Source of the DNA: Deltaproteobacteria bacterium
GTDB taxonomy: Bacteria > Desulfobacterota > Desulfofervidia > Desulfofervidales > DG-60
Reading direction: 5' to 3'
Assembly (NCBI GenBank): GCA_021163945.1
Contig: JAGGTC010000137.1
Coordinates: 1 to 16,966, forward strand
Length of the DNA: 16,966 nt
Under the pieces are notes generated by a model. The model was not told the origin of the DNA, made no database searches, and saw only the letters and a program-made list of their open reading frames with translations. Shown piece by piece: positions 1 through 6,024 of this stretch (position 1 is its first letter; each line of letters begins with the position of its first letter). The translations under genes were made by a program, and so were the position numbers.

Positions 1-368
1 CTGTAGACCTTGGCCACATCCTCAAGTCCCTTATTGACTATCAGGTGCAGATTGACTACTACATCGTCATAGAGGTTCCTTATAATATTTTTATCCTCTA
101 TATCAGGAAGAAAATGATGTTCTAAGAGGATAGTCTTTGCATCATATGGGTGTTTTGCCCAGTGGTTTAGCTCATGGTGAAATATGCCAAGCAGTGCCCC
201 TTGGTCTATCTTTTTAATAAATTCCTCTCCAATTAATACCTTGTAGGTTCTGGCTGAAAAATCTATTTCACTTGTAGAGATATCCGAAATCTCTACCTTT
301 GTAATGGGTGGGTAGTATAAATCCCTCCTTGCCCTATAAAATAACCCATTGACCTTGTCTATATCCAT
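1..368 (-). CDS. Putative zinc metallopeptidase, MoxR-associated type (N-terminal part, cut by window edge)
   Basis: An open frame of 122 codons starts with ATG at 368 and runs off the left edge without a stop, so the gene is partial. The visible protein has a HExxH zinc-binding motif at residues 65-69 (HELNH) followed by a segment around residues 97-108 containing RNLYDDVVVNLH. That order, HExxH then an Asp/Asn-rich 'D-x-x-V-N' helix, resembles the metallopeptidase-like domain (DUF2201 type) found beside MoxR ATPases; the third metal ligand is probably one of Asp101/Asp102. No signal peptide is seen, so it is probably cytosolic. It begins one base after the stop codon of the AAA+ ATPase gene, which implies co-transcription and a joint function, perhaps as ATPase plus peptidase or metal-dependent maturation partner. 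Substrate unknown. Any C-terminal VWA-like domain would lie outside the window. Confidence 0.75.
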   Translation of the reverse strand, partial: MDIDKVNGLFYRARRDLYYPPITKVEISDISTSEIDFSARTYKVLIGEEFIKKIDQGALLGIFHHELNHWAKHPYDAKTILLEHHFLPDIEDKNIIRNLYDDVVVNLHLIVNKGLEDVAKVY

Positions 369-369
369 T

Positions 370-1695
370 TTAAATTTCCCTTATGAGTGCCTTAAAGAAT
401 GGGTGGTCTATCTTCTCTGAGATCTTCATAAGCCTTTTATAGTCTCCATCTTTTAGGGCAATATATGCCTCTATTTGAAAGTCCCTGTGTTCTATCCAGC
501 GCTTCTTTACCTCCCTTAGGCACTCCCTTACTGCATAAAATTCATCACAACAGTCCTTTTCTATATCCCTTGCCTCACTAAGCCTCTCATTACTTACAGT
601 TGTCCTATGCCAGATTATATAAGGCATTATTGAAAAAATATGCTCAAGCGTTACTTCCCCTTCCCCCATAAACCAGGCCAATGCCTTTGCATACCTAAAT
701 AGGCTATACTCGACCCTGTTTGATATACTGTATAGACCTGAACAAAGAAAATTTGCATAGTGGCACCCACTGCATCTAGAAAAATCCTTCTTTAAACTTT
801 TCTGACAATAAATTTCCTGTCCCATATAATCAAGGAAGAGCTCAGCGTCTTCGGATATATTCAACCCTTCTATCTCTTTTTTTATCTCTTTCATTTCACT
901 CATTCTAGGGATCTCTATATCCCACCCCTCATCCCTTAGCCTTTTTTCCAATTCTGCCTTAAATTCCTCTGCCATTTCAATTATATATTGGCTTATCCCT
1001 TCAGCATCATTTGTCTCACTATTTTTTGATATATACTCAATCATTTGCTTGGAGAGATAGCTATCCTTTAATACCTCCTCATTGATTCCCCTCCTGATGA
1101 GTCTTTTTCTTACAGGATGCAGTTTTCCAGTCTCAACGGCAATATCAAACCTATCAAGTAAAGGAGGGATTAATCTTGTCGTCCCTACATCCTGATAATT
1201 TATGGTAGCAAAGAATACCTTTCCTCCTTTGACCATTAGCGTTTGGCCCCTATAGCTCCAAATGTTTCTATCTATTTCATCAAGTAACATGTTCTGCTTT
1301 CCCACTGGTAGACGATTTATCTCATCTATAATCACTATAGGTGAATAAGGTGTGATCTTCCACTTTACCACTTCCCTCCCTTCTCTTTCTAGGGCACCCA
1401 GATCCAATGTGGCCTTTATCTTTTCCTCTGTCTGCTCTGGGTGGCCATGGATGGTAACAGCCTGGACAAATTCTAATGGGAGCCCTTTAATTATACTAGA
1501 GATCCTTTCACTTGAAGAGGTCTTGCCACTTCCATATTCTCCAAATATAAGCTCCTTCCCCTCCAAAATGAGTGTGAGGATTCCAAATAGTGCAACTGGT
1601 TCATACCTCTTATCACCCACCTCCAGGGTCTCATCACCCAAATAAAACCTGTTTTTTATAAGCTCATAAATTCCCTCTAATTTTTTATTGAGCAT
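370..1695 (-). CDS. MoxR-like AAA+ ATPase with C-terminal four-cysteine cluster
   Basis: This 441-residue protein is an AAA+ ATPase of the MoxR type, a family that uses ATP to remodel or activate partner proteins, often VWA or metallopeptidase-like ones. Visible motifs are Walker A (GEYGSGKT, residues 52-59), Walker B (VIIDE, 121-125), sensor 1 (ATIN, 163-166) and an arginine-finger type segment LLDRFD (179-184). Past the ATPase core lies a cysteine set, Cys297-x10-Cys308-x2-Cys311-x6-Cys318, which could bind zinc or an iron-sulfur cluster; similar cysteine sets occur in some archaeal-type MoxR proteins as I recall. No membrane segment is apparent. The metallopeptidase gene follows after one base, so the two are likely translated together. 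The ATG at 1695 has no clear Shine-Dalgarno sequence, and a promoter-like pair places the transcription start at or next to this ATG. The client is unknown. Confidence 0.85.
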   Translation of the reverse strand: MLNKKLEGIYELIKNRFYLGDETLEVGDKRYEPVALFGILTLILEGKELIFGEYGSGKTSSSERISSIIKGLPLEFVQAVTIHGHPEQTEEKIKATLDLGALEREGREVVKWKITPYSPIVIIDEINRLPVGKQNMLLDEIDRNIWSYRGQTLMVKGGKVFFATINYQDVGTTRLIPPLLDRFDIAVETGKLHPVRKRLIRRGINEEVLKDSYLSKQMIEYISKNSETNDAEGISQYIIEMAEEFKAELEKRLRDEGWDIEIPRMSEMKEIKKEIEGLNISEDAELFLDYMGQEIYCQKSLKKDFSRCSGCHYANFLCSGLYSISNRVEYSLFRYAKALAWFMGEGEVTLEHIFSIMPYIIWHRTTVSNERLSEARDIEKDCCDEFYAVRECLREVKKRWIEHRDFQIEAYIALKDGDYKRLMKISEKIDHPFFKALIREI

Positions 1696-1701
1696 AAATA
1701 A

Positions 1702-1730
1702 AATATACTAGACCAAGATGGAGGATACAA
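1702..1730 (-). promoter_or_regulatory. Candidate sigma-70 promoter for the AAA+ ATPase gene
   Basis: On the minus strand a TTGTAT -35-like box (1730-1725), a 17-bp spacer and a TATATT -10 box (1707-1702) are followed by seven bases to the A of the ATG at 1695. The start point predicted by normal spacing is therefore the start codon itself, consistent with the lack of a ribosome binding site. The -35 box is weak. Confidence 0.4.
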
Positions 1731-1750
1731 GATACAGATTTTATTATTGA

Positions 1751-1790
1751 CTTATCTTATATTTCAGGTATATTTTCTAGAAAGGATAAG
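1751..1790. promoter_or_regulatory. Possible operator: inverted repeats in the divergent intergenic region
   Basis: Between the divergent ATPase and permease genes, CTTATC (1751-1756) is mirrored by GATAAG (1785-1790), and a perfect 10-bp palindrome TTTCTAGAAA lies at 1774-1783. A regulator could bind here. However, the region is very AT-rich and short palindromes arise easily, so support is weak. The rest of the 160-bp gap holds nothing else I can name. Confidence 0.2.
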
Positions 1791-1855
1791 GCGGCATTGA
1801 ATTAAAGAGATTGATCTTTAGGTCACTTCTAAAAATCAATTATTTCTATTAATTA

Positions 1856-3274
1856 ATGGGCCATAGGCTGCAAAGGGTCATCACCTGGTATGAACTATTG
1901 GCAATAGGGGTAGGGGGTATCTTAGGTACAAGTTGGGTTTACTTAAATACCAGGTTTTATGCTGAATATGGCCCTGGAGGGGTAACCCTTGGCTTTTTTG
2001 TAGCCACCATTATGGCTACCTTTGTGGCATTTTCTTATGCTGAGTTGGCATCTTCCATAAAGAGGGAAGGGGGAGAGGTTGTCTTTGCCTATGCTGCCTT
2101 TGGTCTAAAAGGTGCATTTTTGGCTGGGTGGTCACTATTTACTGCCTATACTACCTGTGTGTGTTTCTATGTGCCAGCAGCGGGTTATCTCCTTGATTGG
2201 TTTATCCCCCAGCTCAATACCATCAAAATCTGGACTGTAGCAAATACCCCTGTCTATCTCCCAAGCCTTTCTGTTGGTCTTTTTTTTCTTATCTTTTTCT
2301 TTTTATTGAATTATAAGGGGGTCAAACTGGCTAGTCTACCTCAATTTTATATGACCACCTTCCTTATGGGATTGGGGATCATGCTATTTTTCGTGGCCTT
2401 GATCCATGGCTCGGTAGGTAATATTAGGCCACTTTATGTAAGTGAACAGTCTCCTTTCAAATCTACTATCAGATTTACACTCCTAGCCATGACCTATTTA
2501 ACAGGATTTTCTGCCCTGGCTATGTTTGGAGAGGAAAGTAATGTGGATGAGAGGACATTTGGAAGGATAATTGTATTGTCAGTGGGTATTGCAGGTATCT
2601 TCTATATCCTTATGATGTGTACTGGGGCCATGTTAATGCCATGGCAAGACACAATAAAATTAGAAAAGGGGATGATTGATGAGTTTTTCCTCCTTTATAG
2701 ACCCCTAGGGATAGTAGCCTGGCTTATCTCATTTTTTGGTATGCTTACCAGTCTCAATGGCCTTATGTTGGCGGCCTCAAGGACAATATTTGTTATGGGG
2801 AGGGCAGGCATATTGCCCAAGGCCTTTTGTTCATTACATGAAAGATATAGAACGCCCCAAAATGCACTTATATTTGTATTAGTCATAGCGATAATCTTTG
2901 GCATGCTAGGCAAAAGGGCCATGATTTGGCTTTTAGACATAGCTGGAATAGGCATAGGCATTGCCTGGACACTTTCTATACTCTCAATGTTGGCATTAAG
3001 AAGGCGTTATCCTCGTCTTAAGAGGCCTTATAAGGCCCCACTAGTCATTGTAACAGCTCCTATATCCCTAATTATAGTGACTATTGTCTTCATAGTATCA
3101 ATTATGCCAGGGACCCCCTTGAGCCTTCTCTGGCCCTATGAATATGGGATATTGCTCATCTGGATTATCCTAGGCATTATCGTGTATATTTTTTGTCAGA
3201 GGAGAAACTTAGAAGAGGAATGGGTTAAAAAAAGGTTATTTGGGGAATATTATGAAAATCTCAAAGGGGTTTAG
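1856..3274 (+). CDS. APC superfamily amino-acid-type permease
   Basis: This 472-residue, strongly hydrophobic protein fits the amino acid-polyamine-organocation (APC) secondary transporters in the inner membrane, about 12 transmembrane segments. TM1 carries the glycine-rich unwound stretch typical of the fold (residues 18-24, GVGGILG). The YAELASS...EGGE region (61-74) matches the family hallmark 'YAELASxxPxxGGxY' after TM2, though with Val instead of the usual aromatic residue. A basic loop around residue 380 (RRRYPRLKRPYKAP) precedes the last membrane segments, as is usual in the family. The substrate is probably an amino acid or related amine but cannot be read from sequence. The ATG at 1856 has no good ribosome binding site. 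It is divergent from the AAA+ ATPase, with no obvious functional link. No terminator is evident after its stop; 104 bp separate it from the next start. Confidence 0.88.
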   Translation: MGHRLQRVITWYELLAIGVGGILGTSWVYLNTRFYAEYGPGGVTLGFFVATIMATFVAFSYAELASSIKREGGEVVFAYAAFGLKGAFLAGWSLFTAYTTCVCFYVPAAGYLLDWFIPQLNTIKIWTVANTPVYLPSLSVGLFFLIFFFLLNYKGVKLASLPQFYMTTFLMGLGIMLFFVALIHGSVGNIRPLYVSEQSPFKSTIRFTLLAMTYLTGFSALAMFGEESNVDERTFGRIIVLSVGIAGIFYILMMCTGAMLMPWQDTIKLEKGMIDEFFLLYRPLGIVAWLISFFGMLTSLNGLMLAASRTIFVMGRAGILPKAFCSLHERYRTPQNALIFVLVIAIIFGMLGKRAMIWLLDIAGIGIGIAWTLSILSMLALRRRYPRLKRPYKAPLVIVTAPISLIIVTIVFIVSIMPGTPLSLLWPYEYGILLIWIILGIIVYIFCQRRNLEEEWVKKRLFGEYYENLKGV

Positions 3275-3363
3275 ACATCATAGTTGCCAAATATGGAAAA
3301 GACCTCGCTTGAAAGTTGGCGAATAAAATTATAGTCATGATTTGTTTAAAGTGATAAAAAATG

Positions 3364-3372
3364 AGGAGGAGG
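3364..3372 (+). promoter_or_regulatory. Ribosome binding site that fixes the YjbQ-family start
   Basis: The purine run AGGAGGAGG ends six bases before the ATG at 3379. It lies inside the codons that follow an upstream in-frame ATG at 3361, so that upstream ATG would translate the RBS itself as Arg-Arg-Arg. The downstream ATG is the better start. Confidence 0.8.
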
Positions 3373-3378
3373 TTTGCA

Positions 3379-3798
3379 ATGAAGGTAAAGACAGAAAAAA
3401 TTTCTGTTACTATAGAGGCGGATGGGGGAATGGAAGATATTACTAAGAAAGTGCAGGAAAAGATAAATGGCTCTGGGATAAGGGAGGGAATAGTTACTGT
3501 TTTTATCCCTGGCTCCACAGGTTCTATATCAACTGTGGAGTATGAGCCGGGCCTACAAAAAGATATCCCTAGGGCGATGGAGAGGATTGCCCCCTCTAAT
3601 ATAGAATATGAACACCATAAGACATGGGGAGACGACAATGGGAGGAGTCATGTAAGGGCCACTATAGTGGGGCCTGGTTTGGTAGTGCCATTTTCTAATG
3701 CTAAATTGATGCTTGGGACATGGCAACAAATTGTGGCCATAAATTGGGATACCCGTAAGAGAAAAAGGGAGATAATTATCCAAATAATGGGGCAATAA
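3379..3798 (+). CDS. YjbQ/UPF0047 family protein
   Basis: With the ATG at 3379 the protein has 139 residues, the normal size for the YjbQ (UPF0047, TIGR00149) family of small soluble beta-rich proteins. Conserved family positions are visible: His79-His80, the D-D-N-G segment at 85-88, His91, and LGTWQ at 112-116 followed by I-x6-D. Some members have weak thiamin-phosphate synthase activity, and the clustered histidines suggest a metal or phosphate site, but the physiological role is unsettled, so no enzyme name is claimed. The gene stands between a permease and a coiled-coil gene, with gaps of about 100 bp on both sides, so it may be a single transcription unit. A poor promoter-like pair (TTGAAA 3309-3314, TATAGT 3330-3335, 15-bp spacer) lies upstream. 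A weak hairpin follows the stop. Confidence 0.9.
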   Translation: MKVKTEKISVTIEADGGMEDITKKVQEKINGSGIREGIVTVFIPGSTGSISTVEYEPGLQKDIPRAMERIAPSNIEYEHHKTWGDDNGRSHVRATIVGPGLVVPFSNAKLMLGTWQQIVAINWDTRKRKREIIIQIMGQ

Positions 3799-3808
3799 TA
3801 TTTTATTC

Positions 3809-3834
3809 TTCTGGGGTGGCAAGTGACCTCAGAA
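3809..3834 (+). terminator. Hairpin after the YjbQ-family gene, weak terminator candidate
   Basis: A 9-bp stem with one G-U pair forms between TTCTGGGGT (3809-3817) and ACCTCAGAA (3826-3834), with an 8-base loop, eleven bases after the stop codon at 3798. Only broken T runs follow (ATTTGTTTTC), so it may be an inefficient terminator or simply a 3'-end stabilising stem. Confidence 0.4.
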
Positions 3835-3866
3835 TAGAAATTTGTTTTCTGGCAGATTTGCTTTTC

Positions 3867-3895
3867 TTGACAATTTTGGAAATATTAAGTAAAAA
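3867..3895 (+). promoter_or_regulatory. Candidate promoter for the coiled-coil gene
   Basis: A consensus TTGACA box (3867-3872), a 17-bp spacer and TAAAAA (3890-3895) precede the ATG at 3911. Normal spacing puts the transcript start near 3902, so the RBS (AGGAGG, 3901-3906) would lie at the extreme 5' end of the RNA. Confidence 0.4.
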
Positions 3896-3910
3896 TGTAA
3901 AGGAGGCAAA

Positions 3911-4393
3911 ATGGATATAGGAAACATAGTGAGAACAACACTTCAGGAGATGATTGTCCCTGAGTTAAATACTCTCAAGAAGGAAAATGCTGAGATTAAG
4001 ACTTCTTTAGACTTTGTCAACAAGAGGCTGGATGATATAAATAAAAGGTTAGATGATGTAAATATCCACCTTGCAGACCAAAGCCGCCGCATAGATGAGA
4101 CAAACAAAAGAATAGATACAGTAAGAGAGGAATTGTCAAGCCGCATAGATACAGTAAGAGAGGAATTGTCAAGCCGCATAGATACAGTAAGAGAGGAACT
4201 TGCAGGTCGGATTGAGGCCTCGAGGGCAGAACTGACTGCCCGCATTGATAGCACAAATGCACGTATTGATAATGTGACAAAAGAGATAGCTAACCTTACA
4301 AAGGAGATAGAAAGACTAAAGAGAGAGGAAAGCGTTACTGCTGATATCCTTACTCGTTTAAGGAAGGTAGAGCAAAAGGTGGCTACCCTTTAG
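3911..4393 (+). CDS. Coiled-coil protein with heptad and hendecad repeats, function unknown
   Basis: The 160-residue product is almost entirely predicted long helix, highly charged, with no signal peptide or membrane segment, so a cytosolic rod-like or scaffold protein is likely. The start is supported by AGGAGG four bases before ATG 3911. Residues 38-51 contain two seven-residue repeats (KRLDDIN, KRLDDVN). Residues 67-110 contain four eleven-residue repeats of the pattern R-I-D-T-V-R-E-E-L-S-S (67-77, 78-88, 89-99, 100-110), continuing as RIDSTNARID. Heptads favour left-handed and hendecads right-handed or straight coiled coils, so the rod probably changes twist. The C-terminal 30 residues are less regular. 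Repeats are near-exact at DNA level, so copy number has changed recently. It runs convergently towards the folate enzyme gene, with only three bases between the two stop codons. I do not recognise a functional family. Confidence 0.8.
   Translation: MDIGNIVRTTLQEMIVPELNTLKKENAEIKTSLDFVNKRLDDINKRLDDVNIHLADQSRRIDETNKRIDTVREELSSRIDTVREELSSRIDTVREELAGRIEASRAELTARIDSTNARIDNVTKEIANLTKEIERLKREESVTADILTRLRKVEQKVATL
4112..4210 (+). repeat. 33-bp in-frame tandem repeat inside the coiled-coil gene
   Basis: Two identical 33-bp units (4112-4144 and 4145-4177) are followed by a third (4178-4210) that is identical for its first 21 bases and then diverges. Each unit encodes eleven residues starting near Ile-Asp-Thr-Val, so gain or loss of a unit keeps the frame and adds or removes one hendecad. 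Confidence 0.95.
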
Positions 4394-4396
4394 TCC

Positions 4397-4987
4397 TTAC
4401 AAGGGTGAGAAAATTCTTTTACAATAGATTATCCTTTTTTCAGTAATAATAATATCCATTTTTATATCTTGAGGGCCAGAGGGCAATCTAGACACTATGC
4501 AGGCCTCAAAGGCAAGTCCAACTTTTAAGGGAGAATTCTTTATCCTTCTGAAAAATCGATCATAACAGCCAAGGCCATATCCCAATCTCCTGCCTTCTAA
4601 ATCAAAACCACAGCCAGGGACAATAACTAAGTCAATCTTATTCACATCCCACAGTTTGCACCGTTTGGGTAAAGGCTCTAAAATTCCTGCATAACCAGGG
4701 GCCAAATCAGAATTGGGATTGTGGATATTATAAGGGATAATTTCCTTATCAGCATTTAAACGCGGTAGAAGTACATATTTTTTTTCAGCCAATGCCTTAA
4801 GAATCAACCCATGGGTTTCTACCTCACTTTGAAAAGATGCATAGAGCATGACCGTTTTTGCCTCTCTCCATATGTCTGTCTTTGTAAGTTTTGCTTGAAT
4901 CTTAAGACTTTTTTCCTTACGTTCTTTAGGTCCAATCTGATTACGCTTGGCCAGTAATACTTCCCTGTATTCCTTTTTTGAAAGCAT
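4397..4987 (-). CDS. 5-formyltetrahydrofolate cyclo-ligase
   Basis: This 196-residue soluble enzyme converts 5-formyltetrahydrofolate to 5,10-methenyltetrahydrofolate with ATP, returning a dead-end folate to the one-carbon pool. Family features are clear: an N-terminal basic helix (K-x-x-R-E-V-L-L-A-K-R, about residues 4-15), the SEVET segment at 54-58, and the signature VPGCGFD-x4-RRLGYGLGCYDRFF spanning 123-146, which forms the ATP and folate site. Length is typical (about 180-200). ATG 4987 has no good RBS; a promoter-like pair directly upstream would start transcription within a base or two of it. The gene is divergent from the serine-protease gene and convergent with the coiled-coil gene, so it looks monocistronic. 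Gene names differ between groups (ygfA, fau, yqgN), so no symbol is given. Confidence 0.95.
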   Translation of the reverse strand: MLSKKEYREVLLAKRNQIGPKERKEKSLKIQAKLTKTDIWREAKTVMLYASFQSEVETHGLILKALAEKKYVLLPRLNADKEIIPYNIHNPNSDLAPGYAGILEPLPKRCKLWDVNKIDLVIVPGCGFDLEGRRLGYGLGCYDRFFRRIKNSPLKVGLAFEACIVSRLPSGPQDIKMDIIITEKRIIYCKRIFSPL

Positions 4988-4992
4988 GGAAA

Positions 4993-5020
4993 ATTTTAGA
5001 ATTTTTATCTGTCAGGTCAA
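4993..5020 (-). promoter_or_regulatory. Candidate promoter for the cyclo-ligase gene
   Basis: On the minus strand TTGACC (5020-5015), a 16-bp spacer and TAAAAT (4998-4993) precede the ATG at 4987. The predicted start lies at position 4986-4987, that is, at the start codon. Its -35 box faces the -35 box of the divergent gene across 8 bp. Confidence 0.5.
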
Positions 5021-5028
5021 TATCTTTA

Positions 5029-5057
5029 TTGACAAAAAATCAAGAAATAATTACTAA
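5029..5057 (+). promoter_or_regulatory. Candidate promoter for the membrane serine-protease gene
   Basis: TTGACA (5029-5034), a 17-bp spacer and TACTAA (5052-5057) precede ATG 5066, predicting a start near 5064 and a leader of about two bases. No Shine-Dalgarno sequence is present. The -35 box is perfect, but the -10 box matches only three of six bases. Confidence 0.4.
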
Positions 5058-5065
5058 GTTATATT

Positions 5066-5905
5066 ATGGGTATTTTTGATATATTTTGGATCTTTTTTAT
5101 GGTTTCAGCCCTGCAGCCTATTGTCCGCCAGAGGTTGTTGGAGGCAACCCGGCGGAGGCTGATTGCAAAGATTGAGAAACAACGTGGCTCTCGTGTTATC
5201 CTCTTGGTCCATCGCCAAGAGACAATGAGCCTTTTAGGATTTCCTATTTTCCGTTACATTGACATCCACGACTCAGAGGAGGTCATGCGGGCCATTGAAC
5301 TGACAGATCCGGGAGTGCCATTAGACATCGTCTTACATACTCCGGGTGGACTGGTATTGGCCTCCCTGCAAATTGCAAGGGCACTGCAACAGCGCAAGGG
5401 TGAAGTTAGGGTCATTATTCCACACTATGCCATGTCAGGGGGTACATTAATTGCCCTTGCTGCTGATGAGATCATTATGAGTCGGCATGCTGTACTTGGG
5501 CCTGTAGACCCGCAATTAGGCCAGTATCCAGCGGCCTCCATAATGTCTGTTTTGGAAAAGAAACCTATAGAAGAGATAGATGACCAAACCTTGATACTAG
5601 CCGATGTAGGGGCCAAGGCCATCCAGCAGGTCCGGCAAAGTGTTTTTGAGTTGTTGTCCTCACATTATCCACAAGAGAAGGCCCGGGAATTGGCTGATCT
5701 CCTCTCTACAGGGACATGGACACATGACTATCCCATAACCTTTGAAAAGGCAAAAGAAATAGGTCTTAAAGTACGTTCTGACATACCTCGTGAGTTTATG
5801 CAACTTATGAGTTTGTATCCCCAACCAGTCAGACGCCAACCAACCGTAGAATATTTACCAATCCCCAGGTATAGAGAGCCACGGCAAACCCAAGAAGGGA
5901 AATAG
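5066..5905 (+). CDS. Membrane-anchored ClpP/SppA-fold serine protease, SDH (serine dehydrogenase proteinase) family
   Basis: The 279-residue protein starts with a hydrophobic segment (about residues 3-16) that probably anchors it in the membrane, followed by a basic helix (20-40) likely to face the cytosol. The rest is a ClpP/crotonase-like fold of the PF01972 type. HTPGG at 91-95 matches the oxyanion segment, YAMSGGT at 121-127 holds the candidate nucleophile Ser124, and SRHAVLGPVDPQLG at 139-152 is the strongly conserved family block. The catalytic base cannot be assigned by eye. The proline-rich end (from about residue 250) is poorly conserved in appearance. The family is related to signal peptide peptidases and is thought to cleave membrane or peptide substrates; the substrate here is unknown. 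It is followed by a terminator-like hairpin before phoH, so it appears to be transcribed alone. A separate SppA lies at 16013-16873. Confidence 0.85.
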   Translation: MGIFDIFWIFFMVSALQPIVRQRLLEATRRRLIAKIEKQRGSRVILLVHRQETMSLLGFPIFRYIDIHDSEEVMRAIELTDPGVPLDIVLHTPGGLVLASLQIARALQQRKGEVRVIIPHYAMSGGTLIALAADEIIMSRHAVLGPVDPQLGQYPAASIMSVLEKKPIEEIDDQTLILADVGAKAIQQVRQSVFELLSSHYPQEKARELADLLSTGTWTHDYPITFEKAKEIGLKVRSDIPREFMQLMSLYPQPVRRQPTVEYLPIPRYREPRQTQEGK

Positions 5906-5941
5906 ACTCAAGTACCTTTCTGTTTTTAATTTTTAAGAAAC

Positions 5942-5970
5942 TTGCATTTATTTAAAATATGTGGTAAAAA
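5942..5970 (+). promoter_or_regulatory. Possible promoter for the phoH operon
   Basis: TTGCAT (5942-5947), a 17-bp spacer and TAAAAA (5965-5970) would start transcription near 5977, just at the left arm of the hairpin at 5979-5997. If real, the hairpin would be at the 5' end of the operon mRNA rather than purely a terminator. Both boxes are imperfect. Confidence 0.25.
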
Positions 5971-5978
5971 CCCCAAAA

Positions 5979-6010
5979 GGCTTCTTCTAAAGAAGCCATT
6001 TATTTTTATT
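5979..6010 (+). terminator. Rho-independent terminator after the serine-protease gene
   Basis: A perfect 8-bp stem, GGCTTCTT (5979-5986) with AAGAAGCC (5990-5997), closes a 3-base loop (CTA) and is followed by a T-rich tail ATTTATTTTTATT. It sits 73 bases after the stop codon at 5905 and shortly before phoH. It is the best terminator in the window. Confidence 0.7.
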
Positions 6011-6012
6011 TA

Positions 6013-6020
6013 GAGGAGGT
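6013..6020 (+). promoter_or_regulatory. Strong ribosome binding site supporting a TTG start for phoH
   Basis: GAGGAGGT lies four bases before the TTG at 6025, the best Shine-Dalgarno match among the operon's genes. No ATG lies nearby in the frame, and the N-terminus from TTG matches the expected family length. Confidence 0.75.
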
Positions 6021-6024
6021 TATA

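Noticed and set aside
3361..3378. Upstream ATG for the YjbQ-family gene
   Set aside because: Starting there would place the AGGAGGAGG ribosome binding site inside the coding sequence.
3261..3638. A 125-codon minus-strand open frame
   Set aside because: It runs antisense to the YjbQ-family gene, which has clear family motifs and a strong RBS; the shadow has neither.
4112..4210. Short direct repeats suggestive of a CRISPR array
   Set aside because: The units are contiguous, have no spacers, keep an open frame and encode hendecads of a coiled-coil protein.
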